Below are positions 8,626-17,464 of a DNA stretch of 64,000 nucleotides, piece by piece. This DNA is from Bradyrhizobium sp. SZCCT0153 (GTDB lineage Bacteria > Pseudomonadota > Alphaproteobacteria > Rhizobiales > Xanthobacteraceae), in the NCBI RefSeq assembly GCF_018129995.1, contig NZ_JAFCKS010000012.1:1-64000 (forward strand), in the 5' to 3' direction. Both the position numbers and the translations under genes were made by a program. Positions within the stretch are counted from its first letter, which is position 1; every line of letters begins with the position of its first letter. The notes under the pieces are model-generated. The model was not told the origin of the DNA and ran no database searches. It was given only the letters and a program-made list of their open reading frames with translations.

Positions 8626-8850
8626 TCAGCGTTTGAGGATTTTGCCGACATAGTCGTAGACAACGGGCACGCCGTCGATCGTTTCCGGCAGCAGGCTGTC
8701 GTCTTTCGGAGCGGTTCCAAGATTGACCTTCAGGGCCGGGTCGTCGCCCTTCAAGCCGATGCCGACCCCGACCACGTCGAGGCCCTTTGGCATCAACGCG
8801 CTGAACCGTTCCTTGGCGCGGCGAACCGCCGCCATCTTGGTCTCGTTCAT
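8626..8850 (-). CDS. small companion protein of the trypsin-like protease
   Basis: A 74-residue cytosolic protein beginning MNETKMAAVRRAKERF. Its body (LDVVGVGIGLKGDDPALKVN, then a turn and ETIDGVPVVYDYVGKI) reads as a beta-alpha-beta domain. The same pattern, glycine-rich VxxVGVG start, charged turn, then a GVPV-like strand and a final strand, resembles the N-terminal region of bacterial NAL1-type trypsin-like proteases. The next gene upstream, 10 bp away on the same strand, is such a protease. I infer a stand-alone version of the protease prodomain, perhaps an inhibitor or folding partner. Confidence 0.6.
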   Translation of the reverse strand: MNETKMAAVRRAKERFSALMPKGLDVVGVGIGLKGDDPALKVNLGTAPKDDSLLPETIDGVPVVYDYVGKILKR

Positions 8851-8859
8851 GGCCGTAAT

Positions 8860-9864
8860 CTAGTTGCCATGCAGGTCGATTGCCAGCCTCTTGAGCACGA
8901 TTGCGAGCGGATTGGCATAGGTGAGGCCGCGGCCGTTCGATCCGCCGGTTTCGCTGCCGGCGAACAGCAGGGCACAGCCGCGGTTCTCCCCATCCAGGAT
9001 CAGCGAGCCGGAATCGCCGCCCGCACTGAACGAGGTGGCGCCGGTGGATTCGATCTCCACCTGGTCGTCGAACGAGATCATTCCGAGGTCATACTGGATC
9101 ACGACCTTGTCGAGCTCGATCGCGCTGATCCGCCCATGGGTAACGCCGGTGGTCCGTCCGACCTTGGATACCGCCATTCCGGGGGACAGGGGCGCGATGC
9201 GCGCCCCGGCGAGCGTGCCGATGCCTTTGTAGTCCAGCGGGTCTGCGTCGATGCCCTTTGACAATGCAGCGATGGCAGCGTCGAGCAGATTGGCGCCATT
9301 GGGCCGCAGGTCCACCCATTTCGTGAGCTTGGCCACCGCATCCTTCATCTTGCCCTTGTCGAAGGCGCCCGCCTGCAGAATGGCGTCGCCGGCTTTGGCG
9401 TCGTTTTCGTTCGCGAGCACATGGTTGTTGCTCAGGATGACGTCATGGCCGGTCTTGCGTTGCCTGGCGATCGCACCGATTGTTCCCGCCGTGATCTTGA
9501 AGTGTCCGACGGAACAGCCGCACTGAAGCGGCCGCTGGCGCTGGCGATACCAAGGCAGGGCGTGCTTGGCGATCCGGCCGACGAAGCGGACATCGACCTC
9601 GTTCTTGGCGCGCTTGCGGATATTTTCCAGCAATCCGCCCGATCGCTCCAGCGAATGGCGCTGCAATCTGACAGCGAGCCTGACGTCATTCTCGGTTTTT
9701 CCCGGTGCAACACCCAGCGCGACCAGGGGTTCGGCATTGGTCAGCTTGTGCAGCGCGAAGGTGGTGACCGAAAAACCGCCGGCGGCGCTGATGGCGGCCA
9801 CGGCGGGAGGCACGACCTCGCTGGCGATCTCCAGCTTCAATGCGCGCGCGGATTCGAGCTTCAT
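8860..9864 (-). CDS. trypsin-like serine protease (NAL1-type)
   Basis: A 334-residue protein with no clear signal peptide. Residues about 1-100 form an alpha/beta N-terminal domain (VALGVAPGKTENDVRLAVRL, ending VDVRFVGRI). The chymotrypsin-fold part follows, with a His in ILSNNHVLAN, an Asp in LLDAAIAAL and the nucleophile Ser in SAGGDSGSLI, so a full catalytic triad is visible. A cysteine pair sits in the middle (QCGCSVG). A strong purine-rich site (GGGGGGA) precedes the ATG at 9864. It is co-directional with the 74-residue gene downstream, a likely two-gene operon. The target is unknown. Confidence 0.8.
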   Translation of the reverse strand: MKLESARALKLEIASEVVPPAVAAISAAGGFSVTTFALHKLTNAEPLVALGVAPGKTENDVRLAVRLQRHSLERSGGLLENIRKRAKNEVDVRFVGRIAKHALPWYRQRQRPLQCGCSVGHFKITAGTIGAIARQRKTGHDVILSNNHVLANENDAKAGDAILQAGAFDKGKMKDAVAKLTKWVDLRPNGANLLDAAIAALSKGIDADPLDYKGIGTLAGARIAPLSPGMAVSKVGRTTGVTHGRISAIELDKVVIQYDLGMISFDDQVEIESTGATSFSAGGDSGSLILDGENRGCALLFAGSETGGSNGRGLTYANPLAIVLKRLAIDLHGN

Positions 9865-9951
9865 GCTGATCCCCCCGTCATGACGACGGAGGGATACTAC
9901 ATCTTCAGGTTGCGAAATCGAGTCGCAAAGCGTCGCAGGGACGCGCGGCTG

Positions 9952-12021
9952 CTAGCCGGCCGCACGCGCCCGTTTCACGTCCGGCGGGGTCGCCTCGTCG
10001 ACGAGGGCGGCGATGGCCTCCACCGTCGTCGTTACCTTCTGGCCGTCGCTGCCGAGCCGGCGGACGGAAACCGACTGCGTCTCGGCCTCCTTCTTGCCGA
10101 CCACGAGCAGCGCCGGGATCTTGGCCAGCGAATGCTCGCGGACCTTGTAGTTGATCTTTTCGTTGCGCAGGTCGATCTCGGCCCGAAGCCCCGCGCGCCG
10201 GACCTGCTCCAGCACCTGCTTGGCATACTCGTCGGCCTCCGACGTGATGGTGGTGACCACCACCTGCACCGGCGACAGCCAGAGCGGGAAGTTGCCGGCA
10301 TAGTGCTCGATCAGGATACCGATGAAGCGCTCCATCGAACCGCAGATCGCGCGATGCACCATGACCGGCGGCTTCTTGCCGCTGTCGTGGTCGATGTAGA
10401 ACGCACCGAACCGTTCCGGCAGGTTGAAGTCGACCTGGGTGGTGCCGCACTGCCAGTCGCGGCCGATGGCGTCGCGCAGCACATATTCGAACTTCGGCCC
10501 GTAGAAGGCGCCTTCGCCCGGATTGATCTCGGTCTTGATGTGATTGTTCTGCGACTGGATCTCGCGCAGCACGGTGGCCATCACGCGCTCGGCGTGGTCC
10601 CACATCGCGTCGGTGCCGACGCGCTTCTCCGGCCGCGTCGACAGCTTCACGGTGAGATCGCCGGTGAAGCCGAAATCGGCGTAAGTCGACAGGATGAGCT
10701 CGTTGATCTTCAGGCACTCGTCGGCGAGCTGGTCCTCCATGCAGAAGATGTGGGCGTCGTCCTGGGTGAAGCCGCGCACGCGCATCAGCCCGTGCATGGC
10801 GCCGGACGGCTCGTAGCGATGCACCACGCCGAACTCGGCGAGCCGCAGCGGCAGGTCGCGGTAGCTCTTCAGGCCGTGCTTGAAGATCTGCACGTGGCCG
10901 GGGCAGTTCATCGGCTTGAGCGCGAACCAGCGCTTGTCCTCGGCTTCGTCACCGGCCGACTGCGCCGCGAACATGTTCTCGCGGTACCAGCCCCAATGGC
11001 CCGAGGTCTCCCACAACGACTTGTCGAGGATCTGCGGCGCGTTGACCTCGTTGTAGTCACCGGTCAGGCGCCGGCGCATATAGGCGATCAGCTGCTGGAA
11101 GATGGTCCAGCCCTTCGGGTGCCAGAAGACGACGCCCGGACCTTCCTCCTGGAAATGGAAGAGGTCGAGCTCGCGCCCGAGCTTGCGATGGTCGCGCTTT
11201 TCGGCCTCCTCGATCTGCTTGAGATAGGCGTCGAGGTCCTCCTGCTTGGCGAACGCCGTGCCGTAGATGCGGGTCAGCATCGGGTTGTTGCTGTCGCCGC
11301 GCCAATAGGCGCCGGCCACCTTCATCAATTTGAAGGCGTTGCCGACCTTGCCGGTCGAGGTCATGTGCGGGCCGCGGCACAGATCGAACCAGTCGCCCTG
11401 ATAGTAGATCTTGATCGGCTCGTTGCCGGGAATGGCGTCCACCAGCTCGACCTTGAACGCCTCGCCCTTGTCGCGGAACACCTGCTTTGTCTTTTCGCGA
11501 TCCCAAACCTCCTTCGTGAAAGGTTTGTCGCGCGCGATGAGCTCGCGCATCTTCTTCTCGATCGCGGCAAAGTCTTCCGGCGTGAACGGCTCGTTGCGGA
11601 AGAAGTCGTAATAGAAGCCGTTCTCGATCACGGGGCCGATGGTGACCTGCGTGCCCGGCCACAGCGTCTGCACGGCTTCGGCCAGCACGTGGGCGCAGTC
11701 GTGGCGGATCAGCTCGAGCGCGCGGGGATCGTCACGGTTGATCAGCTCGATCCCGGCATCGGCTTCGATGGGATCGTCGAGGTCGCAGACCGCGCCGTCG
11801 AGCGCCATCGCAACCGTGCGCTTGGCCAGCGACGGCGAAATGCCCTTGGCGATCTCGAGGCCGGTGATGCTCTTGGCGTATTCTCGCCGGGCGCCGTCGG
11901 GGAAGGTGAGGGTGATCTTTTCCAGCGGGGTCACGGGCCTCAGATTGCTGAGGCTGTACTGAAAGCCGGATTCGGATTTGGGCTGCTCGGACTTGGGTTG
12001 GTCCTTGGGCTGGTCGGTCAT
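9952..12021 (-). CDS. thrS: threonyl-tRNA synthetase
   Basis: A 689-residue class II aminoacyl-tRNA synthetase that charges tRNA-Thr with threonine in the cytosol. The N-terminal TGS-like domain (ITLTFPDGARREY) is followed by the editing domain with HDCAHVLAEAV and YYDF. The catalytic core carries the zinc-site motif MNCPGHVQIF and motif 2 RYEPSGAMHGLMRVRGFTQD. The C-terminal part is the anticodon-binding domain (SPVQVVVTTI). The start MTDQPKDQPK at 12021 is supported by AGGAGA 10 nt upstream, and its Lys/Pro/Gln-rich leader of about 25 residues is a lineage-specific extension. Reading further upstream adds only improbable sequence. No leader-peptide or T-box structure is evident. Confidence 0.97.
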   Translation of the reverse strand: MTDQPKDQPKSEQPKSESGFQYSLSNLRPVTPLEKITLTFPDGARREYAKSITGLEIAKGISPSLAKRTVAMALDGAVCDLDDPIEADAGIELINRDDPRALELIRHDCAHVLAEAVQTLWPGTQVTIGPVIENGFYYDFFRNEPFTPEDFAAIEKKMRELIARDKPFTKEVWDREKTKQVFRDKGEAFKVELVDAIPGNEPIKIYYQGDWFDLCRGPHMTSTGKVGNAFKLMKVAGAYWRGDSNNPMLTRIYGTAFAKQEDLDAYLKQIEEAEKRDHRKLGRELDLFHFQEEGPGVVFWHPKGWTIFQQLIAYMRRRLTGDYNEVNAPQILDKSLWETSGHWGWYRENMFAAQSAGDEAEDKRWFALKPMNCPGHVQIFKHGLKSYRDLPLRLAEFGVVHRYEPSGAMHGLMRVRGFTQDDAHIFCMEDQLADECLKINELILSTYADFGFTGDLTVKLSTRPEKRVGTDAMWDHAERVMATVLREIQSQNNHIKTEINPGEGAFYGPKFEYVLRDAIGRDWQCGTTQVDFNLPERFGAFYIDHDSGKKPPVMVHRAICGSMERFIGILIEHYAGNFPLWLSPVQVVVTTITSEADEYAKQVLEQVRRAGLRAEIDLRNEKINYKVREHSLAKIPALLVVGKKEAETQSVSVRRLGSDGQKVTTTVEAIAALVDEATPPDVKRARAAG

Positions 12022-12207
12022 TGCTTTTCTCCTGAGGCTCACTCCTGCGAACGAGCGCAGGTAAGCGGGAACGAGCGATATATCAGGCGATTCGGCCTGC
12101 GCAATCCGGCATTTCCAAGAAAGTGGCGCGCAAAAGCCGGGGCGGTGCTCCAACTATTTCGCACGGCGCCCTTTAACCGGCCGGAGGCGTGTTCTACATG
12201 CAGATGC

Positions 12208-13383
12208 ATGGAAAAGTCACCTGCCGCCGGCCGTTTCGCGCCAACCGCCCTGATGCTCGGCAACCTCGTCACCGGCTGCTCGGTGCTGGCGCCGGCGGGG
12301 ATGCTGCCGGAATTGGCGACGGGGCTCGACGTCAGCATCCGTGCCGCCGGTCTTCTGCTCACCTTCGGCGCGATCATCCTGTGCATCGGCTCGCCGCTGA
12401 CGGCCTGGCTCACCAGTCGTATCGAGCGGCGGACGCTGCTCACCACGACGCTGGCGGTGCTCGCTTTCGGCAATCTCGCCTCGGCCTTTGCACCCGACTA
12501 TGCGAGCCTCCTCGTTATCCGCCTGGTGATGCTTGCGGTCGGCGCGCTCTATACGCCGCAGGCCGCCGGCACGGCGGCGCTGATCGTGCCGGTGGAGCGG
12601 CGCGGCAGCACCATCGCCTATATCTTTCTCGGCTGGTCGCTCGCCGCCGCCGTCGGCCTTCCGCTGATCACTTTCATCGCCAGCCGCTACGGCTGGCGCG
12701 CGGCCTATGGCGAGATCGGCGTGCTCGGCTGCGTCAGTTTCGTGCTGTTGCTGCTGCGGCTGCCGGCGGGGTTGAAGGGGACTCCGGTGGATCTGAAGAC
12801 CTGGAGCGCAGTCAGCCGCAGCAGGACGATCCTGCTGTTGCTCGCGATCACCATGCTGCAGATGTCCGGGCAGTTCGTGGTGTTCACCTTTATGGGCCCG
12901 CTGCTCAAGAGGCTGACCGGCGCCGGGCCCGATGCGATCGGCATGGTATTCGCTCTCTACGGCCTCTGCGGCTTCCTCGGCGTCGTCATCGCGACCCGCA
13001 TCGTCGACACCTCGGGACCCTATCGCACCTCGCTGCTGTTCACTTGCCTGCTGCTGGCAGGGATCACGGGCTGGGCGCTCGGCGCCGGCACGCTCGTGTT
13101 GATGGCGGGTGCAGTCGCGATCTGGGGCCTCGGCTTTGCCTCGACCAATTCGATGCAGCAGGTGCGGCTGGTCGCGGCCGCGCCACAACTCGCATCGGCG
13201 ACCGTCGCACTCAACACCTCCGTTCTTTATGTCGGCCAGGCGGTCGGCTCTGCCGTCGGCGGATTGCTGTTCGCCCGCGAACTGCTGCATGCGCTCGGCT
13301 TCGTTGCGGTCGGTTTCGTCGTGCTCGCGCTGATCCTGGTGGTCCTGACCCGGCCCCGGCCGGCAACCGCAGCTCCCGCCTGA
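12208..13383 (+). CDS. MFS transporter (drug/arabinose efflux type)
   Basis: A 391-residue inner-membrane protein with about 12 hydrophobic segments. The first begins near residue 12 (PTALMLGNLVTGCSVLAPAG), and SRIERRTLLTT marks the loop between helices 2 and 3. The architecture matches the DHA1/AraJ-like efflux families driven by proton motive force. The start ATG at 12208 is internal to a much longer open frame that is antisense to thrS; upstream of 12208 that frame is not protein-like. It is divergent from thrS with a 186-bp gap. The substrate cannot be inferred. Confidence 0.87.
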   Translation: MEKSPAAGRFAPTALMLGNLVTGCSVLAPAGMLPELATGLDVSIRAAGLLLTFGAIILCIGSPLTAWLTSRIERRTLLTTTLAVLAFGNLASAFAPDYASLLVIRLVMLAVGALYTPQAAGTAALIVPVERRGSTIAYIFLGWSLAAAVGLPLITFIASRYGWRAAYGEIGVLGCVSFVLLLLRLPAGLKGTPVDLKTWSAVSRSRTILLLLAITMLQMSGQFVVFTFMGPLLKRLTGAGPDAIGMVFALYGLCGFLGVVIATRIVDTSGPYRTSLLFTCLLLAGITGWALGAGTLVLMAGAVAIWGLGFASTNSMQQVRLVAAAPQLASATVALNTSVLYVGQAVGSAVGGLLFARELLHALGFVAVGFVVLALILVVLTRPRPATAAPA

Positions 13384-13474
13384 ATCCCGCCTTTTCGCGT
13401 GCGCAAGGTGCTTGGCAAACCGCGCGCCGGGGCGCTAGAAGGCCGGTCATGGGGACCAAAGAGAGTTGACTGAG

Positions 13475-13864
13475 ATGAGGATGATTCTGGCGGTTGCCGC
13501 GGTGCTCTATTCAGCCTCCGCGTTCGCGCAAGCCGACAAGCCACCGATGGTCGGGGACAAGCCCTTGGTGCAGGTCAAGCCCAAGGGGACTAAGGCGGGC
13601 ACCAAAGAGGCAACGGCCAAGCCGGCCGCGGCGCCGAAGGGCAAGCCGCAATCGATCGCGGCCCGACTCCAGGCCTGCCTCGACCTCGATGACGGCACCA
13701 AGGACCGGCTCAATTGCTACGACGCCATTATTCCACCGACGCCGAAGCCGAAGCCGGCGAAGGCCAAGGGCTACGCCGATTGCCGCTTCTTCAAGGAAGA
13801 GGACGAGCGGCTGGCCTGCTTCAACGGCTTTGCCGAGAGCATTCCGAAACTGCCCAAGACCTAA
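13475..13864 (+). CDS. secreted small Cys-containing protein
   Basis: A 129-residue protein with a typical Sec signal peptide (RMILAVAAVLYSASAFAQA). It is followed by a Lys/Pro/Ala-rich linker and a short C-terminal region with four cysteines (ACLDLDDG...LNCYD and ADCRFFKEE...LACF), spaced as if they form two disulfides. Such periplasmic proteins are common in Bradyrhizobium; no function is known. ATG 13475 is used; a TTG at 13466 is possible. A 13-bp tandem repeat begins just after the stop codon. Confidence 0.7.
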   Translation: MRMILAVAAVLYSASAFAQADKPPMVGDKPLVQVKPKGTKAGTKEATAKPAAAPKGKPQSIAARLQACLDLDDGTKDRLNCYDAIIPPTPKPKPAKAKGYADCRFFKEEDERLACFNGFAESIPKLPKT

Positions 13865-13871
13865 AGCCGAA

Positions 13872-13923
13872 ATCTGAGGCCAAGGTCTGAGGCCAGGGTC
13901 TGAGGCCAGGATCTGAGCCCAAG
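13872..13923 (+). repeat. 13-bp tandem repeat, four copies
   Basis: The unit GTCTGAGGCCAGG occurs perfectly at 13885-13897 and 13898-13910, with diverged copies on either side (13872-13884 and 13911-13923). A fifth partial copy may follow. It lies in the 83-bp space between two convergent genes and is likely a slippage-prone minisatellite. No coding role is seen. Confidence 0.75.
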
Positions 13924-13947
13924 TCTTGAGATCCGGGAGCCGGACGG

Positions 13948-14274
13948 TCAGTCGCTGATCCGGCTCAGCACGGCCCTGAAGGCAACGCCAGGCACTTGCA
14001 GTGCGGTGCCCTCGAATTCCGCGGTCTCGCCATCCTCCCGGCCGGCGAGCGTCAGGGTGATCCGGTCGATGCCGAACAGCGCCTTGAAGGACGGGTCGTC
14101 ATTGTAGCGCTCGGTCGAGATCTTGACCTTGATGCTGTCGCCTTTGCCCGTGTAGGTGCCGACGAACGCGAAAGCGGAATTGCCGCCGCGCATCTTGCCG
14201 TCCGTCACATAGACGACGCCGCAACCGGTGCCGTGAACCGTGTGGAAGTCGACCTTGTACAATCCTTGACGCAC
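13948..14274 (-). CDS. GrlR-family regulatory protein
   Basis: A 108-residue protein whose pattern (GLYKVDFHTVHGTGCGVVYV, then MRGGNSAFAFVGTYTGKGD and LFGIDRITLTLAG) matches the GrlR lipocalin-like fold family. GrlR of enteropathogenic E. coli binds the activator GrlA and represses type III secretion. Rhizobial homologues are common, usually without a GrlA partner, and their role is unknown. No GrlA-like gene is adjacent. The C-terminal VPGVAFRAVLSRI closes the beta barrel. The family assignment is from pattern recognition, and function in this organism is open. Confidence 0.7.
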   Translation of the reverse strand: MRQGLYKVDFHTVHGTGCGVVYVTDGKMRGGNSAFAFVGTYTGKGDSIKVKISTERYNDDPSFKALFGIDRITLTLAGREDGETAEFEGTALQVPGVAFRAVLSRISD

Positions 14275-14447
14275 GACCTGTCCCCGCAGAATTCCTATGG
14301 CAGCTTGGCCGGCAAACTATGTTCGTTGCCAGCGGAAACAATCCGGTGGCTCCCGGGGATGTCGGTCATCAACATCACATTTTGATCAAGGTCCGAGTCA
14401 GTTGCAGGCACGCTTGGCCAAATACCGACTGGCGCAATATTGCAAGC

Positions 14448-15794
14448 CTAACGGCTCGACGCGGATGGATTGGTGGATGCAACGCGCGTCAACGCGAGTG
14501 ACGGCGTCGCCGACATCTTCACCAGCACGTCCTTGAGCGGGTCGCGTGTCCAGGCGCGCGTCACATAATCACGATGGGTGATGCCGTCACCGGTTTCGAC
14601 GAACACCACGCTGCCGGGACGCAACGGGCCGTCCATGTCCTCGGAGACGCTGATGCCTTTCTGCCGCAGCATGCTCATCAGCTCGCGGTCGCGCCGAGCG
14701 GTGTAGCGGGTGTAGGAGCTGACGAAGAAGCCGGAGCGGTGGCTTTCGATCCAGGAGGCAAACTTGTCCATCTCGCCATAGACGGCGTCGAGCAGCACGA
14801 CGCCGCGGACACGGTCGCTGATGCCGCCGACCTCGAGGCTCCAGGCCGTTGGCAGGAAGCCGCCGCTGTAGCCGACGATCACGATCGGCATGCTGGCGAA
14901 GGCGCGGGCGCTGTTGGGATCGCCGGTGAGGCGGGCAAGATGGTCGGCCGATTCCGCCATGAAGCGCTTGAGGCCGCCGGGTTGCCAGAACTTGCCGGCG
15001 CTGGAATCGGCGGCATCCACCGCCATTTGCGGTGCGAGCAGCACGGCATTGGCGCCGGAATCGGTGATCTGCTGCGGCACCAGCTGCCGGTCGCGGACGT
15101 CTCGCTCGAGCGTCGCGCCATTGCCGTGGAAGAACACCACGATCACGCCCGGCTTGCGGACGTCGAAATGCTCGGGCACGTGCATCAGCACGCGGCTGTC
15201 ATTGTAGGTCTCGTCCTGCCAGAACACGCGGCCCGAATAGCTGCGGTGGCCGCGGCGCTCGCCCTTGGAGATGTTGAGGAAGGGGGCGTCGGAAGCGGGG
15301 TTGTTGCCGAAATAGGGGAAGGCGGACGACTTCATGCTGACGAGCGTGGTCAGGTCTTCGCGCAGCGGACGCTGATAGGGAGCCTGCGGTGCCAGCGAGG
15401 CCACCTTGTAGGGCGCCTGCTCCGGCTGCTGCTGCACGGCGCGCTTGGGCGAGAAGTCCGACATCTGCCGTTGCAGGAAACTCTCGCTGGCCGAGGGGAA
15501 GCGCTCCCTGAACTGCGGGGCCGGGAAGCGATCCTCGAACGTGTCGCTGCTTGCGACCTGCTGGTTCGTCTTCGCAACGACCTGCACGTTGGCCTGCGAG
15601 TTCGTCGCAAGCGCCGCCGGATTGGGCGCGTTGCCGCATTGAACCAGCGTCAGCGACAGCGGCACCAAGGCTGAGATCAAGACGAAACGGAGCGCACGAC
15701 CGTGCAGACCGGACGTCGTCCGGTCTGCACGAATGTCAGCTCTCAGGTTCGGAACGGCCCCGATCATCCACCCATGACCCCAAGTCATGTCCAC
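14448..15794 (-). CDS. membrane-anchored/exported alpha/beta hydrolase
   Basis: About 448 residues; the true start may be the ATG at 15767, which removes nine residues. A hydrophobic segment (LRFVLISALVPLSLTLVQC) ends in Cys, suggesting a signal anchor or atypical lipobox (Gln at -1). About 110 low-complexity residues follow. The hydrolase domain then shows VIVVFFHGNGATLERD (oxyanion region) and the nucleophile elbow GYSGGF. A late His in GDGITHRDYV may complete the triad. Likely a periplasmic esterase-type protein of unknown substrate. It stands alone, with a 300-bp intergenic gap upstream. Confidence 0.7.
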   Translation of the reverse strand: MDMTWGHGWMIGAVPNLRADIRADRTTSGLHGRALRFVLISALVPLSLTLVQCGNAPNPAALATNSQANVQVVAKTNQQVASSDTFEDRFPAPQFRERFPSASESFLQRQMSDFSPKRAVQQQPEQAPYKVASLAPQAPYQRPLREDLTTLVSMKSSAFPYFGNNPASDAPFLNISKGERRGHRSYSGRVFWQDETYNDSRVLMHVPEHFDVRKPGVIVVFFHGNGATLERDVRDRQLVPQQITDSGANAVLLAPQMAVDAADSSAGKFWQPGGLKRFMAESADHLARLTGDPNSARAFASMPIVIVGYSGGFLPTAWSLEVGGISDRVRGVVLLDAVYGEMDKFASWIESHRSGFFVSSYTRYTARRDRELMSMLRQKGISVSEDMDGPLRPGSVVFVETGDGITHRDYVTRAWTRDPLKDVLVKMSATPSLALTRVASTNPSASSR

Positions 15795-15852
15795 AAGCCC
15801 AGCGGCAATGTTTAGGCTAATTGAGCCGACGGGCGTTTAGGCGACGTTAAGT

Positions 15853-15922
15853 GTCCGGACAAACTTCCCCACATCCGGAACGCTCAAAAGGACCACGCAA
15901 TCGTGTCCTGATTGTGGGGAAG
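15853..15922. promoter_or_regulatory. nested inverted repeats in the gap before the APC permease
   Basis: The 300-bp gap 15795-16094 holds a palindrome GTCCGGAC (15853-15860) and a perfect 10-bp inverted repeat CTTCCCCACA (15864-15873) / TGTGGGGAAG (15913-15922). Inside lies a second pair, AGGAC / GTCCT. The arms could fold into one long hairpin in RNA of either strand. There is no T-run, so it is not a simple terminator. Near 16010-16023 two TTAA boxes are separated by 6 bp, one less than a CtrA site. Confidence 0.4.
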
Positions 15923-16094
15923 GAAAACGGGCTTCTCCGATGCTTGCGCGGGTTTATTGCCCGAGGCCATGCGCAAGGGGTGTTTGAATACCTATCCGGC
16001 CCGCCTCATTTAACCCTTGTTAACCCTGCTTGAATTGACTGGACCAAACTGCACGATGCTCCCACGAGGCGTACGCCTGAGGTTGAGGACCCCG

Positions 16095-17462
16095 ATGACG
16101 GCATCAGATGCGGGTACGCCGCCCTGGACTGGCCGGCTGACCGGAAGCGGCTCCGGGGTTTCCGTTCTGGTCGCAACCGCCATCGTCGTTGCCGACATGA
16201 TCGGGGTCGGCGTCTTCACCAGCCTCGGTTTCCAGGTCAAGGACATCCCGTCCGGCTTCTCGATCCTGTTGCTGTGGACCGTCGGCGGCATCGTCGCGCT
16301 GTGCGGGGTGTTCTCCTACAGCGAGCTCGGGGCGATGTTTCCGCGCTCGAGCGGCGAGTACAATTTCCTCGGCCGCGCCTATCACCCCGCCTTCGGCTTC
16401 CTCGCAGGCTGGGTCTCGGCGACGGTCGGCTTTGCGGCGCCGGTCGCGCTCGCCGCGATGGCCTTCGGCGAATATGCCAAGTCGGTCGTGCCCGATCTGC
16501 CGCCGATCCCGCTCGCCATCGGCGTGGTGTGGCTGGTGTCGCTGGTGCAACTGACCGGCGTCAGGCACTCCTCGACCTTCCAGTTGATCTCGACCATCCT
16601 GAAGGTCGTGCTGATCGTCGCCTTTCTGGTCGCGGGCTTCATCATCGGCGTGCCGCAGCCGATCGCCTTTACGCCGCAGCCCGGCGACCTCGCGCACATC
16701 GTCAGCGCGCCTTTCGCGATCGGGCTGGTCTTCGTGATGTACTCGTTTTCGGGGTGGAATGCCGCGACCTACATCATCGGCGAGATGAACATGCCGCAGC
16801 GGGACCTGCCGCGCGCGCTGCTCGCAGGCACGCTGATCGTGCTCGTCCTCTATGTCGTGCTCAATGCGGTGTTTCTCTATTCCACGCCGGTCAGCTCACT
16901 CGCCGGCCAGCTCGACGTCGCCAGCGTCGCCGGCAGCGCCATCTTCGGCGGCCTCGGCGGTCGGATCGTCGGCGCGATGATCTGTTTTGGCCTGATCTCC
17001 TCCATAAGCGCGATGATGTGGATCGGTCCGCGGGTGATGATGACGATGGGGGAGGATATTCCGGCCCTGCGCGTGTTCTCGAAGCGATCGGTGGGCGGTG
17101 CGCCAGCCTATGCCATCCTGTTTCAGCTCGCGGTCGCCAATCTGCTGCTGTTCACGCGCAGCTTCGAGGCGGTGCTCGACTTCATCCAGTTCGCGCTCTT
17201 GTTCTGCTCGTTCTTCACGGTCGCCGGCGTCATCAAGCTGCGCATCACCGATCCCGACCTGCCGCGGCCCTATCACGCCTGGGGATACCCGTTCACGCCG
17301 CTCATTTTCCTGCTCGTGACCGCGTTCATGATGTACTACCTGTTGACCGAGCGGCCGGTGCAGTCGCTGGCGGGGATGCTCGTCATGCTCTCGGGCCTGT
17401 TGATTTATGCCGTTTTCCGCAGGCGGCCGGTCGCCGCCGGCACGTCACACAATCGCGAATAG
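16095..17462 (+). CDS. APC superfamily amino acid/amine permease
   Basis: A 455-residue inner-membrane transporter with about 12 helices. The first helix contains the substrate-site glycine motif DMIGVGVFTSLGFQ, typical of APC carriers, and helix 6 carries MYSFSGWNAATYIIGE. The C-terminal part (WGYPFTPLIFLL) matches the LAT/CAT-like branch. These proteins carry amino acids or polyamines by antiport or proton symport. The ATG at 16095 is used; the upstream extension lacks features. Only 2 bp separate its stop from the next start, so the secreted protein at 17465 is probably co-translated. Confidence 0.88.
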   Translation: MTASDAGTPPWTGRLTGSGSGVSVLVATAIVVADMIGVGVFTSLGFQVKDIPSGFSILLLWTVGGIVALCGVFSYSELGAMFPRSSGEYNFLGRAYHPAFGFLAGWVSATVGFAAPVALAAMAFGEYAKSVVPDLPPIPLAIGVVWLVSLVQLTGVRHSSTFQLISTILKVVLIVAFLVAGFIIGVPQPIAFTPQPGDLAHIVSAPFAIGLVFVMYSFSGWNAATYIIGEMNMPQRDLPRALLAGTLIVLVLYVVLNAVFLYSTPVSSLAGQLDVASVAGSAIFGGLGGRIVGAMICFGLISSISAMMWIGPRVMMTMGEDIPALRVFSKRSVGGAPAYAILFQLAVANLLLFTRSFEAVLDFIQFALLFCSFFTVAGVIKLRITDPDLPRPYHAWGYPFTPLIFLLVTAFMMYYLLTERPVQSLAGMLVMLSGLLIYAVFRRRPVAAGTSHNRE

Positions 17463-17464
17463 AC

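Noticed and set aside
9421..12207. Very long plus-strand open frame running into the MFS gene
   Set aside because: It is antisense to thrS and the protease gene; the absence of stops follows from high GC. Only the part from 12208 on is protein-like.
12022..12207. Possible leader/riboswitch in front of thrS
   Set aside because: No T-box-like or attenuator structure could be seen; alphaproteobacterial thrS normally lacks one.
16009..16024. CtrA site before the APC permease
   Set aside because: The two TTAA boxes are 6 bp apart instead of 7, so it does not fit the consensus.
15851..16033. 60-codon plus-strand ORF before the permease
   Set aside because: It runs through the nested inverted repeats, and has no ribosome site or protein-like pattern.
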